A DNA stretch of 64,000 nt from contig CAKPHC010000003.1 of the NCBI GenBank assembly GCA_934155645.1, forward strand, positions 105,702 to 169,701, in the 5' to 3' direction. Shown here in pieces: positions 44,621 through 53,156 of the stretch (within the stretch, counting starts at the first letter, position 1; the number at the start of each line of letters is the position of its first letter). Source of the DNA: an uncultured Bacilli bacterium (lineage in GTDB: Bacteria; Bacillota_I; Bacilli_A; RF39; UBA660). The position numbers and the translations under genes were made by a program. The notes below the pieces were generated by a model. It did no database searches and was not told the origin of the DNA. It was given only the letters and a program-made list of their open reading frames with translations.

Positions 44621-44782
44621 CTTAAAACTGCAACATACTGTTTCGCTTTGTTCTTTTACATTATCATTTTGACAACCACATTCGCATGCAACATTAATTT
44701 CTTTTAAATTGCATTCGTGGCATTCACAATTGTTGAACTCACATGATTCTACATTGCAATTAATTTTTTGATTTTTCTTCAT
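44597..44782 (-). CDS. Cys-rich DUF1540 protein
   Basis: 61 residues with nine Cys. The pattern CNVESCEFNN-CECHECNLKEI, then CECGCQ and a final TVCCSF, matches DUF1540, a small metal-binding domain common in Firmicutes, sometimes spore-associated. ATGGAGGTTAATC-ATG start. Monocistronic on the minus strand. Confidence 0.78.
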   Translation of the reverse strand: MKKNQKINCNVESCEFNNCECHECNLKEINVACECGCQNDNVKEQSETVCCSFKKKEKQER

Positions 44783-45454
44783 GATTAACCTCCATTAATA
44801 ATTTGCCCTAATTTTTAGCAATTATTCCCCTATTATCTTTTATTAATTAAAGAAGGGGAAGTATATGAAAAAATAGAGGTGCTGTAAAACGAAATGAGAA
44901 TTAAAAAGTAAGATAATTATCCATCTCATTAACGATTATGAAACATTATTTTTAGTGATAATCAATTAATAATGTAATATATAGTTAAATTAATTAAATT
45001 TTAAATATGAATTAAAATATAATTTTTATATAATTAAATTTAGTTTAATAAGTATTACATTTAGTTTAATTATAATGTATAATAAAAATATATATTTATT
45101 TGTAGCAAATAGAAGCATGATATAGTATAGCAAATATATTAATCAATAATAATATGATTATTAAATAAATAAGGAAAACAAATTATGAAGTCAACATAAT
45201 CTAAGTTATCGGAAGTTGATTAAATTGTTATTATTTATGGCAATCTTTAAACTTTGAATAATCTTATCATAGATAAATAATAATTAAAGATCAATTAGCA
45301 TATGATAATTATATATTATCGAGTTTTAATTATAAAAAACTAAAATAGTAAAGCAAAAAAGTGTAAATAAATAATACACTTTTTCATTTTATTTTGCTCT
45401 ACAAAATTTAATTACAGAGGAGAATTAACTTATACCTTTCTTTCTTTTGTAAAA
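44783..45454. other. 670-bp AT-rich gap without genes
   Basis: Extremely AT-rich. I see no start codon with a ribosome site that opens more than a few codons, no DnaA-box cluster and no RNA family. The only structured element is a hairpin at 45356-45385 (AAAAAGTGTA / TACACTTTTT) that could terminate in either direction. Confidence 0.5.
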
Positions 45455-45492
45455 TATCAAAAAGAGAAGGTACCAAACTAATGATTACCTTC
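45455..45492 (-). terminator. terminator of the XRE-type gene
   Basis: Read on the minus strand: GAAGGTA / TACCTTC then TCTTTTTGA, 20 bp after the stop codon of the gene at 45513. Confidence 0.7.
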
Positions 45493-45512
45493 CCCTACTC
45501 TTATTATAAATA

Positions 45513-46280
45513 TTATACTTTTCTAGATTGAATTTCTGCAATTTTTTCTAATACCTCTTTAGCATTTTCTTCATTTATTTCAGTATAGCCAAGTTCTCTT
45601 AAAGCTTGTACCTTAGCTGTATTAAGTTCTTGTGTTCTACTTAATTTTTCTTCGTTTTTATGTTCTATATCTTGAACGAATCTCTTATGTGATTCTGCTA
45701 ATTTTACTTTTGAAGCACTTCCGTTATTATATAACGTTAATCCTGAGAATAATATACTTTCAAAAATGAACTGTTGATCAGGATTAAATACAAATTCCAT
45801 TGGGTCAGTAAATCCCATTGATTTTGACATATAAGCAAGTATATATTTTAATTCTTTAGAAGTCTCCATAGATTGTAAATAATGATATAAATAAACATAT
45901 GCATTATATGTATCTCTAGTTGTATCTTCTTGTAATTTTTCTTTCAACAAATTAATTATATCAGTTAATAATTCTTGTTCTTTCTTATTGAATCCTTTTA
46001 AATCAGCTAAAACTTCACGTTCTGATGAGTCTTTAACTCCTTCATTTAACCTTCCTTCAACATCTATAATATAATTACCATCTACTTCAATTTTACCTAA
46101 TTCAGATTCATCTTTTATATTTAGTAATCCCATAAGTTTAGTAGCCTTTTCTTTTGGCCATTCGCTTAATGAGTTTAATGCTAAGTAATTATAAAGCATC
46201 TGTCTTGAAACTCCTAAGTATTTAGCTAATCTAACCTTTGAAACCCCTAATTCATTTAACAAATTATTTAACTTGTCCAT
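45513..46280 (-). CDS. XRE-type helix-turn-helix regulator
   Basis: 255 residues from the ATG at 46280 (GGAGGGTAGGTAAT upstream). A helix-turn-helix lies at about residues 10-35 (VSKVRLAKYLGVSRQMLYNY). The rest is mainly helical, with a charged C-terminus; no ligand-binding family is recognised. It lies next to CRISPR array 2, and its promoter shares a 13-bp palindrome with a divergent promoter that faces the array. Autoregulation, and control of the divergent transcript, are likely by position (inference). Confidence 0.7.
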   Translation of the reverse strand: MDKLNNLLNELGVSKVRLAKYLGVSRQMLYNYLALNSLSEWPKEKATKLMGLLNIKDESELGKIEVDGNYIIDVEGRLNEGVKDSSEREVLADLKGFNKKEQELLTDIINLLKEKLQEDTTRDTYNAYVYLYHYLQSMETSKELKYILAYMSKSMGFTDPMEFVFNPDQQFIFESILFSGLTLYNNGSASKVKLAESHKRFVQDIEHKNEEKLSRTQELNTAKVQALRELGYTEINEENAKEVLEKIAEIQSRKV

Positions 46281-46300
46281 ATTACCTACCCTCCATAATA

Positions 46301-46343
46301 ATTTTATCATAGTTGTTGACATTGTCAAGTGTAAACTTACAAT
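46301..46343. promoter_or_regulatory. divergent promoters sharing a palindromic -35/operator
   Basis: TTGACATTGTCAA (46316-46328) is a perfect palindrome. Its left half is the -35 box of a plus promoter (16 bases, then TACAAT 46338-46343). Its right half, on the minus strand, is the -35 of the regulator promoter (16 bases, then TAAAAT, 46306-46301). One bound repressor would cover both. Confidence 0.7.
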
Positions 46344-46370
46344 AATTAGTCATTAATATAATGTAAAACT

Positions 46371-46655
46371 ATGGTAAAATTATATTTTATGGTGTCCAAT
46401 CCAATATGGAATTATTATTATGATGGATTAAAAATAGGTAATAATTCATATAATTTTGAATTTGAAGTAGTTAGTATGTCAAATGGCGAGAACCATTATA
46501 GAGTTCAAAAATTAGAAAAAATAAACAATAAAAAAGCAGATAATATACCACAATCAAACAATAATGTCAAATCTAGCATATTACCTACCATTAATAATAT
46601 GCAAAATATTAAACTACATCTTAATTTCAAATACCATAAATTAACAGAATACTAA
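46371..46655 (+). CDS. doubtful small ORF running into CRISPR array 2
   Basis: Up to 94 residues (MVKLYFMVSNPIWNYYYDGL at the start). It lies 28 bp after the -10 box of the divergent promoter, and its first ~50 residues have protein-like composition. There is no ribosome site for the ATGs at 46371 or 46389. The last ten residues are encoded by the first CRISPR repeat, so the natural C-terminus is missing or the frame is fortuitous. It may be the remnant of a partner gene of the XRE regulator cut by the array. Confidence 0.3.
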   Translation: MVKLYFMVSNPIWNYYYDGLKIGNNSYNFEFEVVSMSNGENHYRVQKLEKINNKKADNIPQSNNNVKSSILPTINNMQNIKLHLNFKYHKLTEY

Positions 46656-47187
46656 AACAACATCCAAGAAGAATTATTACTTATATGCGTTTTCAAATAC
46701 CATAAATTAACAGAATACTAAAACACACGTGCTGTTGCATGCGTACTTCTCATAGTTTTCAAATACCATAAATTAACAGAATACTAAAACATTTAGAGAC
46801 TTTGTCTACTAATGTCGCTTGTTTTCAAATACCATAAATTAACAGAATACTAAAACGAATTAATTTATTTTAAAGAGATTCTAGATGTTTTCAAATACCA
46901 TAAATTAACAGAATACTAAAACAATCTTATTAATAGCTACAGAAGTACAACCGTTTTCAAATACCATAAATTAACAGAATACTAAAACCATATGAGAAAC
47001 AAGTCTTTTTAGAAAAAGGTTTTCAAATACCATAAATTAACAGAATACTAAAACTACCATGCAGCATGAATTTGTTCAAAGTTTGTTTTCAAATACCATA
47101 AATTAACAGAATACTAAAACGTCAAGACATCAGTTGCGCTGATAAAACAAGAGACTCAAACGCTTTAAATCAACAAAATACTAAAAC
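46623..47187 (-). CRISPR. CRISPR array 2, inverted, 9 repeats and 8 spacers
   Basis: Same 36-bp repeat as array 1 in reverse orientation (GTTTTCAAATACC...GAATACTAAAAC on the plus strand), 30-bp spacers, 66-bp period from 46623. Seven repeats are perfect. The leftmost differs at its first two bases, and the rightmost (47151-47187) is degenerate and about one base longer. No cas genes or typical leader adjoin it. In the crRNA sense it is read on the minus strand and lies 36 bp after the mnmA stop, so read-through from mnmA may be its source of transcription. Confidence 0.95.
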
Positions 47188-47222
47188 TATATGCCAGTAC
47201 GGCTTTTACAGTTAACAAAACT

Positions 47223-48332
47223 CTATAACAAATACCACAATTTCTCATTATTTTTTCTAACTTCTTTAATGATTCCGCCACCAATGCATTTCTCATCCAA
47301 ATATAAAACACAAGCTTGTCCCGGAGTAACAGATTTAATATGATCATATCTAACCAATATTTCATCATCATTGATATACTCCAAACTAACCGGATAATCC
47401 TTAGCTCTATATCTAAATTTAGCTGTACAATTAACTGGTCTTAATTCACAGTTAAAGTTAATGCTGTCAATGATACAACTATCAGAATACAAATATTCAT
47501 TGTCGTCACCTAAAGCGACATATAAAATATTATCCTTAAGATTCTTACCTACAACAAACAATCTCTCATCATTACCGCCTATATCAAGCCCACGTCTTTG
47601 TCCAATTGTATAATACATAAGTCCAATATGCTCACCAAGCACTTCATTAGTATCAATATTAACTATTTTACCCTTTTGATTAGGTAAATAGTTCTTCAAA
47701 AACTCTTTAAAATTACGTTCACCAATAAAACAAATACCAGTAGAATCCTTTTTCTCAGCAGTAATAAGGTCATACTCTTTAGCAATTTCTCTCACTTCAG
47801 TTTTTTCAATATCACCAAGTGGGAATATTACGTCTTTTAACTGTTCTTGATTTAATTGCGATAAAAAATATGTTTGGTCTTTATTAGTATCTTTACTTCT
47901 ACATAAATATCCATCTTTCATTTTGGCATAATGCCCAGTTGCAATATAATCAGCACCTAATCTTCTAGCTTCTTTAATGAAATAATCAAATTTAATATAT
48001 TTATTGCACATAATATCAGGATTTGGTGTTCTACCTTTCTTTAATTCTTCTAAGAAATAAGTAAATACATAATCCCAATACTCTTTAACAAAATCAATTC
48101 TATGTAATGGAATACCAATCTTCTCACATACTTTAATAGCATCGTTATAATCTCTTTCTTGTGGACATATGTCCCCGTTCAAATCAGGATTACCTAAATA
48201 ATCATTATTAACCGAACTATCCCAATTACGCATAAACAATCCGATTACATCATAACCTTGCTTTTTTAATAAGATTGCTGCAACTGATGAATCAACTCCA
48301 CCACTCATTCCAATAACTACCTTTTTACTCAT
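47223..48332 (-). CDS. mnmA: tRNA-uridine 2-sulfurtransferase MnmA
   Basis: 369 residues. Thiolates U34 of Lys, Glu and Gln tRNAs. PP-loop VIGMSGGVDSSVAAILL at the N-terminus; catalytic Cys residues in PDIMCNKYIKF and DSTGICFIGERNF; tRNA-binding and beta-barrel C-terminal domains follow. Full length. CRISPR array 2 starts just behind its stop with no clear terminator between. Confidence 0.95.
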   Translation of the reverse strand: MSKKVVIGMSGGVDSSVAAILLKKQGYDVIGLFMRNWDSSVNNDYLGNPDLNGDICPQERDYNDAIKVCEKIGIPLHRIDFVKEYWDYVFTYFLEELKKGRTPNPDIMCNKYIKFDYFIKEARRLGADYIATGHYAKMKDGYLCRSKDTNKDQTYFLSQLNQEQLKDVIFPLGDIEKTEVREIAKEYDLITAEKKDSTGICFIGERNFKEFLKNYLPNQKGKIVNIDTNEVLGEHIGLMYYTIGQRRGLDIGGNDERLFVVGKNLKDNILYVALGDDNEYLYSDSCIIDSINFNCELRPVNCTAKFRYRAKDYPVSLEYINDDEILVRYDHIKSVTPGQACVLYLDEKCIGGGIIKEVRKNNEKLWYLL

Positions 48333-48389
48333 ATAACTTCACCACGAACATATTATATATTATTTTAATCAAAAATAAAAGCAAAAGAA

Positions 48390-49019
48390 CTAAATTAATA
48401 ATGTAAACAATTTTATAAAATAAGTAGATATAAAAGTTTCAAATAGTGAAATTACTAACACGCTTAAACAAGATATACCTAATATCTTTAAATACTTTCT
48501 CATAGCTTCTTTAAAGTTAATCATCTGCTTCAGAAACAAATATTTAAATAATTTAATACAAAAAGCCGAAGCATAAAATCCCAGTAATATCAGTAATAAT
48601 AAAAACACTATTTGATGAGGAAACACGTATACAAAAGCTCCAACTATACCTTTTAAGCCATAACTACTTATAATGCCTGCGATTGAGAATCCTACAATAA
48701 AACTTTTAGTCGCCATCATTACTAGAATAATAGGTAATCCAATAATAGATATTCCAAGTAACCATATTAAAATTACATAAATTAACGAAGTAACAACAGA
48801 ATTTAATAACGATGCTCCATAATTAATCGAATTTCCTTCCTTTATACAAGAAAAAAAATCAGTTAAATTCTTAGTTACTAACAGCTTGTCTTCTTTACTT
48901 ATAACAAACCAGAATAAAATACCTGCGATTAATCCTGTTACCATTAAACCAATTAAAAACAAATACAATTTCTTTTGCTTTAGAATATTATTTTTAGTTT
49001 TTTTAATATTAAATTTCAT
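48390..49019 (-). CDS. spoIIM: stage II sporulation protein M-like membrane protein
   Basis: 209 residues from the ATG at 49019 (GGGTGA upstream). Five or so membrane spans. The segment LLGISIIGLPIILVMMATKS followed by FIVGFSIAG and VFPHQIVF is the SpoIIM core. In Bacillus, SpoIIM, with SpoIID and SpoIIP, drives engulfment of the forespore; the domain also occurs in non-sporulators. No spoIID or spoIIP is in the window. Confidence 0.78.
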   Translation of the reverse strand: MKFNIKKTKNNILKQKKLYLFLIGLMVTGLIAGILFWFVISKEDKLLVTKNLTDFFSCIKEGNSINYGASLLNSVVTSLIYVILIWLLGISIIGLPIILVMMATKSFIVGFSIAGIISSYGLKGIVGAFVYVFPHQIVFLLLLILLGFYASAFCIKLFKYLFLKQMINFKEAMRKYLKILGISCLSVLVISLFETFISTYFIKLFTLLI

Positions 49020-49109
49020 TTTATTCACCCACTTAATCCTATTAAGGAGAATAAAATTTATTCCTAAATTATATATTATTATGATATAATCAATATAGAG
49101 GTGTTATTT

Positions 49110-49196
49110 ATGAGTAAAAAGACTATTAAAGTGGTATCAATTATCCTAGTATTAGTTATGATTTTATCTTTCATTGCAAGTATTATTTACATGTAA
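49110..49196 (+). CDS. 28-residue single-span membrane peptide
   Basis: MSKKTIKVVSIILVLVMILS then FIASIIYM. TATAGAGGTGTTATTT precedes the ATG and TATAAT lies at 49084. It has a basic N-terminus and a single hydrophobic span. Similar tiny proteins (DUF4044-like) occur across Firmicutes, but I cannot assign it firmly. Confidence 0.5.
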   Translation: MSKKTIKVVSIILVLVMILSFIASIIYM

Positions 49197-49261
49197 ATTT
49201 AAAATTATAATATCCAAGGTATATACGTTATATATCTTTTTTTTTGGCATATATTTGTTAT

Positions 49262-50554
49262 ATGAAAAAAGAAAAATTTATAACTTCGACAATTATATTA
49301 ATGATAGGTGGTCTTCTAACCAAAGTACTTGGAATGATTATAAAGATAATTATGACTCGTATAGTTGGAATAGAAGGCACGGGACTATATATGTTAATAT
49401 TTCCAACCTTTGCATTATTTATGACTATATCTCAGTTAGGATTTCCTACAGCAATTAGTAAGCTAGTGTCAGAGGACAAATATAATAACAAAAATATAGT
49501 ATTTTCTATTATACCTTTTTCCTTAATTTTAAATATTATTTTAATGATTATAATAATTTTAATAGCACCAATACTTTCTAATGATTTATTAAAAGATTCT
49601 AGATGTTATTATCCTATACTAGCAATAGGATTAGTACTACCTTTTGATACATTATCAAGTATATTAAGAGGTTATTTTTTTGGAAAACAAAGGATGGTTC
49701 CTCACGTCGTATCCAATATTACAGAGCAGATAACAAGGTTAATTCTTATAACTATAACAATCCCTACTCTATTAGACAAAAGTTTAGTGTATGCAGTATC
49801 CGGATTAATTCTAGTTAATGTTATTAGTGAATTAATGTCATCTTTAGTATTGTTCTTTTTTCTACCTAAAAAATTTAAAATAACTAAGAAAGATATAAGA
49901 CCAGACCCATTAAATTTAAAAGCCATATTAGGTATCTCTCTACCAACTACAAGTAGTAGAATAATTGGATCAATCGGATATTTCTTAGAACCAATAATAC
50001 TTACTTTCGTACTTTTAAAAGCTGGATATTCTAACTCATTTATCATACAGGAATATGGAATAATAAGTGGATATGTCCTACCCTTATTACTTTTACCATC
50101 GTTTTTTACTGGTGCTATATCACAAGCGTTATTACCGGTTGTAAGTAAAGCATATGCAAATAATAATAAGTTATACATTAAAAAGAAAATCAAACAAGCT
50201 ATATATTTTTCTTTATTAATAGGAATACCAGTTACATTAATATTTGAAATAATACCAGATATTCCATTAAAACTAATTTATAATACCAATTTAGGAATTC
50301 CATACATTAGATTTTTAGCACCAGTATGTTTAATCCAGTATATACAATCCCCCTTAGCATCAAGTCTAGATGCCATAGGAAAAAGCAAAATAAACATGAA
50401 TACAACAATAATTGGTATGAGTATAAGAATTATATCACTTTTAACTTTTTCAGCCTTTAAAATAGGAATATGGGGCCTTATATTAGGTATAAGTATAAGT
50501 ACAATATATATAACTTGGTACAACTATAAAAAGTTATACCAAATGCTGAAATAA
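49262..50554 (+). CDS. spoVB: SpoVB/MATE-like polysaccharide flippase
   Basis: 430 residues with about 12-14 membrane spans. The opening TSTIILMIGGLLTKVLGMI followed by RIVGIEGTGLYMLIFP is the SpoVB signature, from the MOP flippase superfamily that includes lipid II flippases and spore cortex exporters. ATG 49262 has no clear ribosome site, and no better start is visible. It might supply lipid II or another polyprenol-linked sugar across the membrane; a strict sporulation role is not shown. Confidence 0.82.
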   Translation: MKKEKFITSTIILMIGGLLTKVLGMIIKIIMTRIVGIEGTGLYMLIFPTFALFMTISQLGFPTAISKLVSEDKYNNKNIVFSIIPFSLILNIILMIIIILIAPILSNDLLKDSRCYYPILAIGLVLPFDTLSSILRGYFFGKQRMVPHVVSNITEQITRLILITITIPTLLDKSLVYAVSGLILVNVISELMSSLVLFFFLPKKFKITKKDIRPDPLNLKAILGISLPTTSSRIIGSIGYFLEPIILTFVLLKAGYSNSFIIQEYGIISGYVLPLLLLPSFFTGAISQALLPVVSKAYANNNKLYIKKKIKQAIYFSLLIGIPVTLIFEIIPDIPLKLIYNTNLGIPYIRFLAPVCLIQYIQSPLASSLDAIGKSKINMNTTIIGMSIRIISLLTFSAFKIGIWGLILGISISTIYITWYNYKKLYQMLK

Positions 50555-50555
50555 A

Positions 50556-50575
50556 AAAAGAACCGAAGTTCTTTT
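50556..50575. terminator. bidirectional terminator
   Basis: AAAAGAAC-CGAA-GTTCTTTT between convergent genes, with T runs on both outer sides. Confidence 0.75.
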
Positions 50576-51185
50576 ATGCAGCTTGTGTTGCAATGATATT
50601 ACCAGTAAATGTACATGCTCCAGCTTGACTAGTAGCAGCTTTATTATAAGTAATAGTTACTGTATAAATACCGTAGTTATAAGTACTAGTAGTATTCTTA
50701 TTTAAGATTTTTACAGGGCCTACACTAACAGCAGTATTACTTACCGTTTTAGAAGTACCATTTGTAGCAGTACCAGCAGCAGCATATTGAGTGTAGTTAG
50801 CAGTTACAGTAGTATTAGCGCATGCTCCACCACCACTAGTAGCAGCCATTTTAGCGCTCATTGTAGCAGTAGCATCTAATGTACCCAAGTTTTTAACTCT
50901 TGCAGTGATAGTTACTGCATCACCTGGAGAAGCCCAGTCAATTCCTGCAGTTAAAGATGTAGTAGTTAATGAAGTAACACTACAAGTAGTAGGTTTACTT
51001 GTATCTTGGCTTGTTACAGTACATTTTGTATTAGCACTATCAGTATCCATTTCAACTTTCCAAGTTGATGAAATAGTACCAGTACCATTGATTGTTAAGT
51101 TTGTACTAAATGCTGCAAATACAACACTCATAAGTACTAAAACAGCAGTACAAACTAATATTAATAATACCTTTTTATCTTTCAT
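50574..51185 (-). CDS. secreted TasA/camelysin-like protein
   Basis: 203 residues. Short basic start, hydrophobic segment, then FAAFSTNLTINGTGTISSTW. This N-terminal module recurs in the protein at 62-64 kb (YAAFATNLTINGTANITSTW) and, more loosely, in the next gene, and resembles SipW-processed matrix proteins (TasA, CalY). The body is Thr/Ala/Ser-rich and beta-predicted, with SPGDAVTITARVKNLGTLDA, typical of the fold. Probably a fibre or matrix subunit (inference). AGGAGGATATA-ATG. Confidence 0.65.
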   Translation of the reverse strand: MKDKKVLLILVCTAVLVLMSVVFAAFSTNLTINGTGTISSTWKVEMDTDSANTKCTVTSQDTSKPTTCSVTSLTTTSLTAGIDWASPGDAVTITARVKNLGTLDATATMSAKMAATSGGGACANTTVTANYTQYAAAGTATNGTSKTVSNTAVSVGPVKILNKNTTSTYNYGIYTVTITYNKAATSQAGACTFTGNIIATQAA

Positions 51186-51196
51186 TATATCCTCCT

Positions 51197-51733
51197 TTAA
51201 ACATTTTGTGTATATGGGAAATTACATGTAATAGTTGTACTTGTTACAGTTGGTTGACTAGTTATGCTTGATAAATAACCAATTGTCATTGTAATTTCAT
51301 CAGTCGTTGCTGATGTAGCTCCAGCAGCTAATGTTGACTTTTTCCAAGTTACTGAACTAGTAAATGGGCTACCAATTTCGCTTGGTTTTGGACTGCAACT
51401 AAAATTACCATTTGCCTTAGCACCAAGTGTACCGGTGTTCTTTACTTTCCAAGAACATGTGACTGTATCACCTGGTTGATAAAGAGTTGCGCTCATTGTA
51501 CCAGTTGTAGAACCAGATGTACTAGTACATGAAGCCGTTGGTGAATTAGCTGCTCCAGTTAATCCTGGAGTGCCAGTTACAGAAGCCTTTGCTGCAATCA
51601 ATTGTAAACTAAAGTTACCTGATTGAGTAGTTGTTGTTGTAACTGTTAAAGTTGTTTGGAATGCTGCATATACAACCGCCATAACAGCAAGCATTGCACA
51701 TAATGTTACAGCCATTACTGTCTTTTTATTCAT
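51197..51733 (-). CDS. secreted TasA/camelysin-like protein, second copy
   Basis: 178 residues, 11 bp upstream of its paralogue and in the same operon. Signal segment MAVTLCAMLAVMAVVYAAF then QTTLTVTTTTTQSGNFSLQL. The conserved middle LYQPGDTVTCSWKVKNTGTL parallels SPGD and KNLGTL of the neighbour. Two Cys pairs suggest disulphides. GAAGGAGGTTATTATTAG-ATG. Confidence 0.62.
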   Translation of the reverse strand: MNKKTVMAVTLCAMLAVMAVVYAAFQTTLTVTTTTTQSGNFSLQLIAAKASVTGTPGLTGAANSPTASCTSTSGSTTGTMSATLYQPGDTVTCSWKVKNTGTLGAKANGNFSCSPKPSEIGSPFTSSVTWKKSTLAAGATSATTDEITMTIGYLSSITSQPTVTSTTITCNFPYTQNV

Positions 51734-51824
51734 CTAATAATAACCTCCTTCTATCATGAAATAAGTATAGCATACTAAATTTTTTTTTGCACTATCTTTT
51801 TCACAAATTTTACACAAAAACCAA

Positions 51825-53096
51825 TTACTGTACAACACCAATACAGAAAGGATAATCTACTTTTTCAATCTTTACTTTAACAAAAGTATTGTGTTTTAAC
51901 TCTTTATTAATTTTTACTTGTAAATAATTAGTGGTATGTCCAATACTGTAGCCATCCTTGACAACTTCTACTAGTACTTCCACTTCCCTACCTATAAATT
52001 TACTCATATAGTTAATTTCAAACTCTCTAGACAGTAATAAAAGTGTTCTTGCTCGTTCTTTTTTTACCTTATCATCAACTTGTTCCATCAAACTTGCCTT
52101 AGTACCATTTCTTTTAGAATAAGGAAAAACATGTAATTTAGAAAAACCAATCTTCTTTAAAACTTCAATACCACTGTTAAAACTTTCATCATCCTCGTAA
52201 GGATGCCCTACAATTATATCAGTAGTAATAGATATATCATCTTTTAATGTCTTAATACGTTCTATCTTATCCATAAAATATTTTAAATCATATTTTCTAT
52301 TCATTACTTTAAGCACCTTATCACTTGCTGCTTGAATAGGAATATGTAAATGGTTTACTATAACGTCATTATTTTTAATTACATCTAATATTTCATCATT
52401 TAATTCTGTAATTTCAATAGAAGATATTCTGATTCTTTTTAACCCTTTTATCTTAACCAATTCTTTTAGTAGTTCACAAAGATTAGTATTGATATCTCTT
52501 CCATAATTTCCTGTATGAATTCCTGTTAAAACAATTTCTTTGAATCCATTATTAACCAAGTCTTTAACTTCGCTAATTACAGTATCAAAATTCTTAGAAC
52601 GACATTTACCTCTAACATAAGGAATAATACAGTAACTACAGAAATTTTCGCATCCATCTTGAATCTTAACAAAAGCTCTAGTACGAGGTGCAAAGGTATC
52701 AATATACATATCTTCAAAAGTAGTTCCCAAATCGTTATAAACATCATTAATTTTTTTCTTATCTTTAAAATAATTCTCAATAAAACCTATTATTTTACTT
52801 TTATCCTTGTTTCCAATTAAAATATCTACATCATCTATAACTAAATTAGGATTAGCTTGAACAAAACATCCCATAGCAATTACTAAAGCATCAGGATTTC
52901 TTCTTTTAGCTTGTCTGATTATTTTTTTGCTTTTAATATCACTAGTATTAGTAACTGTACAAGTATTAATTATATAAACATCACATATATCTTCAAAATC
53001 ACATACTTGATAATTATTTTTCTTTAATAAATTTATTACATACTCACTTTCATAAGCATTAACTTTACATCCTAAAGTATATATTCCAACTTTCAT
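51825..53096 (-). CDS. mtaB: tRNA t6A37 methylthiotransferase MtaB
   Basis: 423 residues. Radical-SAM enzyme making ms2t6A37 in tRNA. N-terminal UPF0004 cluster ligands in LGCKVNAYES, INTCTVTN and MGCFVQ; radical-SAM CxxxCxxC in DGCENFCSYCIIPYVRG; a C-terminal TRAM domain follows. The RIRISSIEITELND segment fits MtaB rather than MiaB. Confidence 0.93.
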   Translation of the reverse strand: MKVGIYTLGCKVNAYESEYVINLLKKNNYQVCDFEDICDVYIINTCTVTNTSDIKSKKIIRQAKRRNPDALVIAMGCFVQANPNLVIDDVDILIGNKDKSKIIGFIENYFKDKKKINDVYNDLGTTFEDMYIDTFAPRTRAFVKIQDGCENFCSYCIIPYVRGKCRSKNFDTVISEVKDLVNNGFKEIVLTGIHTGNYGRDINTNLCELLKELVKIKGLKRIRISSIEITELNDEILDVIKNNDVIVNHLHIPIQAASDKVLKVMNRKYDLKYFMDKIERIKTLKDDISITTDIIVGHPYEDDESFNSGIEVLKKIGFSKLHVFPYSKRNGTKASLMEQVDDKVKKERARTLLLLSREFEINYMSKFIGREVEVLVEVVKDGYSIGHTTNYLQVKINKELKHNTFVKVKIEKVDYPFCIGVVQ

Positions 53097-53156
53097 TACT
53101 ACTCCTCCACTCCAAATAAAAAGCTATAACGTTAATATTATAGCATATTTTAATAA

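Noticed and set aside
44783..45454. Replication origin or plasmid-like origin in the AT-rich gap
   Set aside because: No cluster of DnaA boxes, no dnaA or rep gene nearby, no iterons.
46557..46622. A further degenerate CRISPR repeat to the left of array 2
   Set aside because: The stretch ATTAATAATATGCAAAATAT looks vaguely repeat-like, but spacing does not fit the 66-bp period and the similarity is what AT-rich DNA gives by chance.
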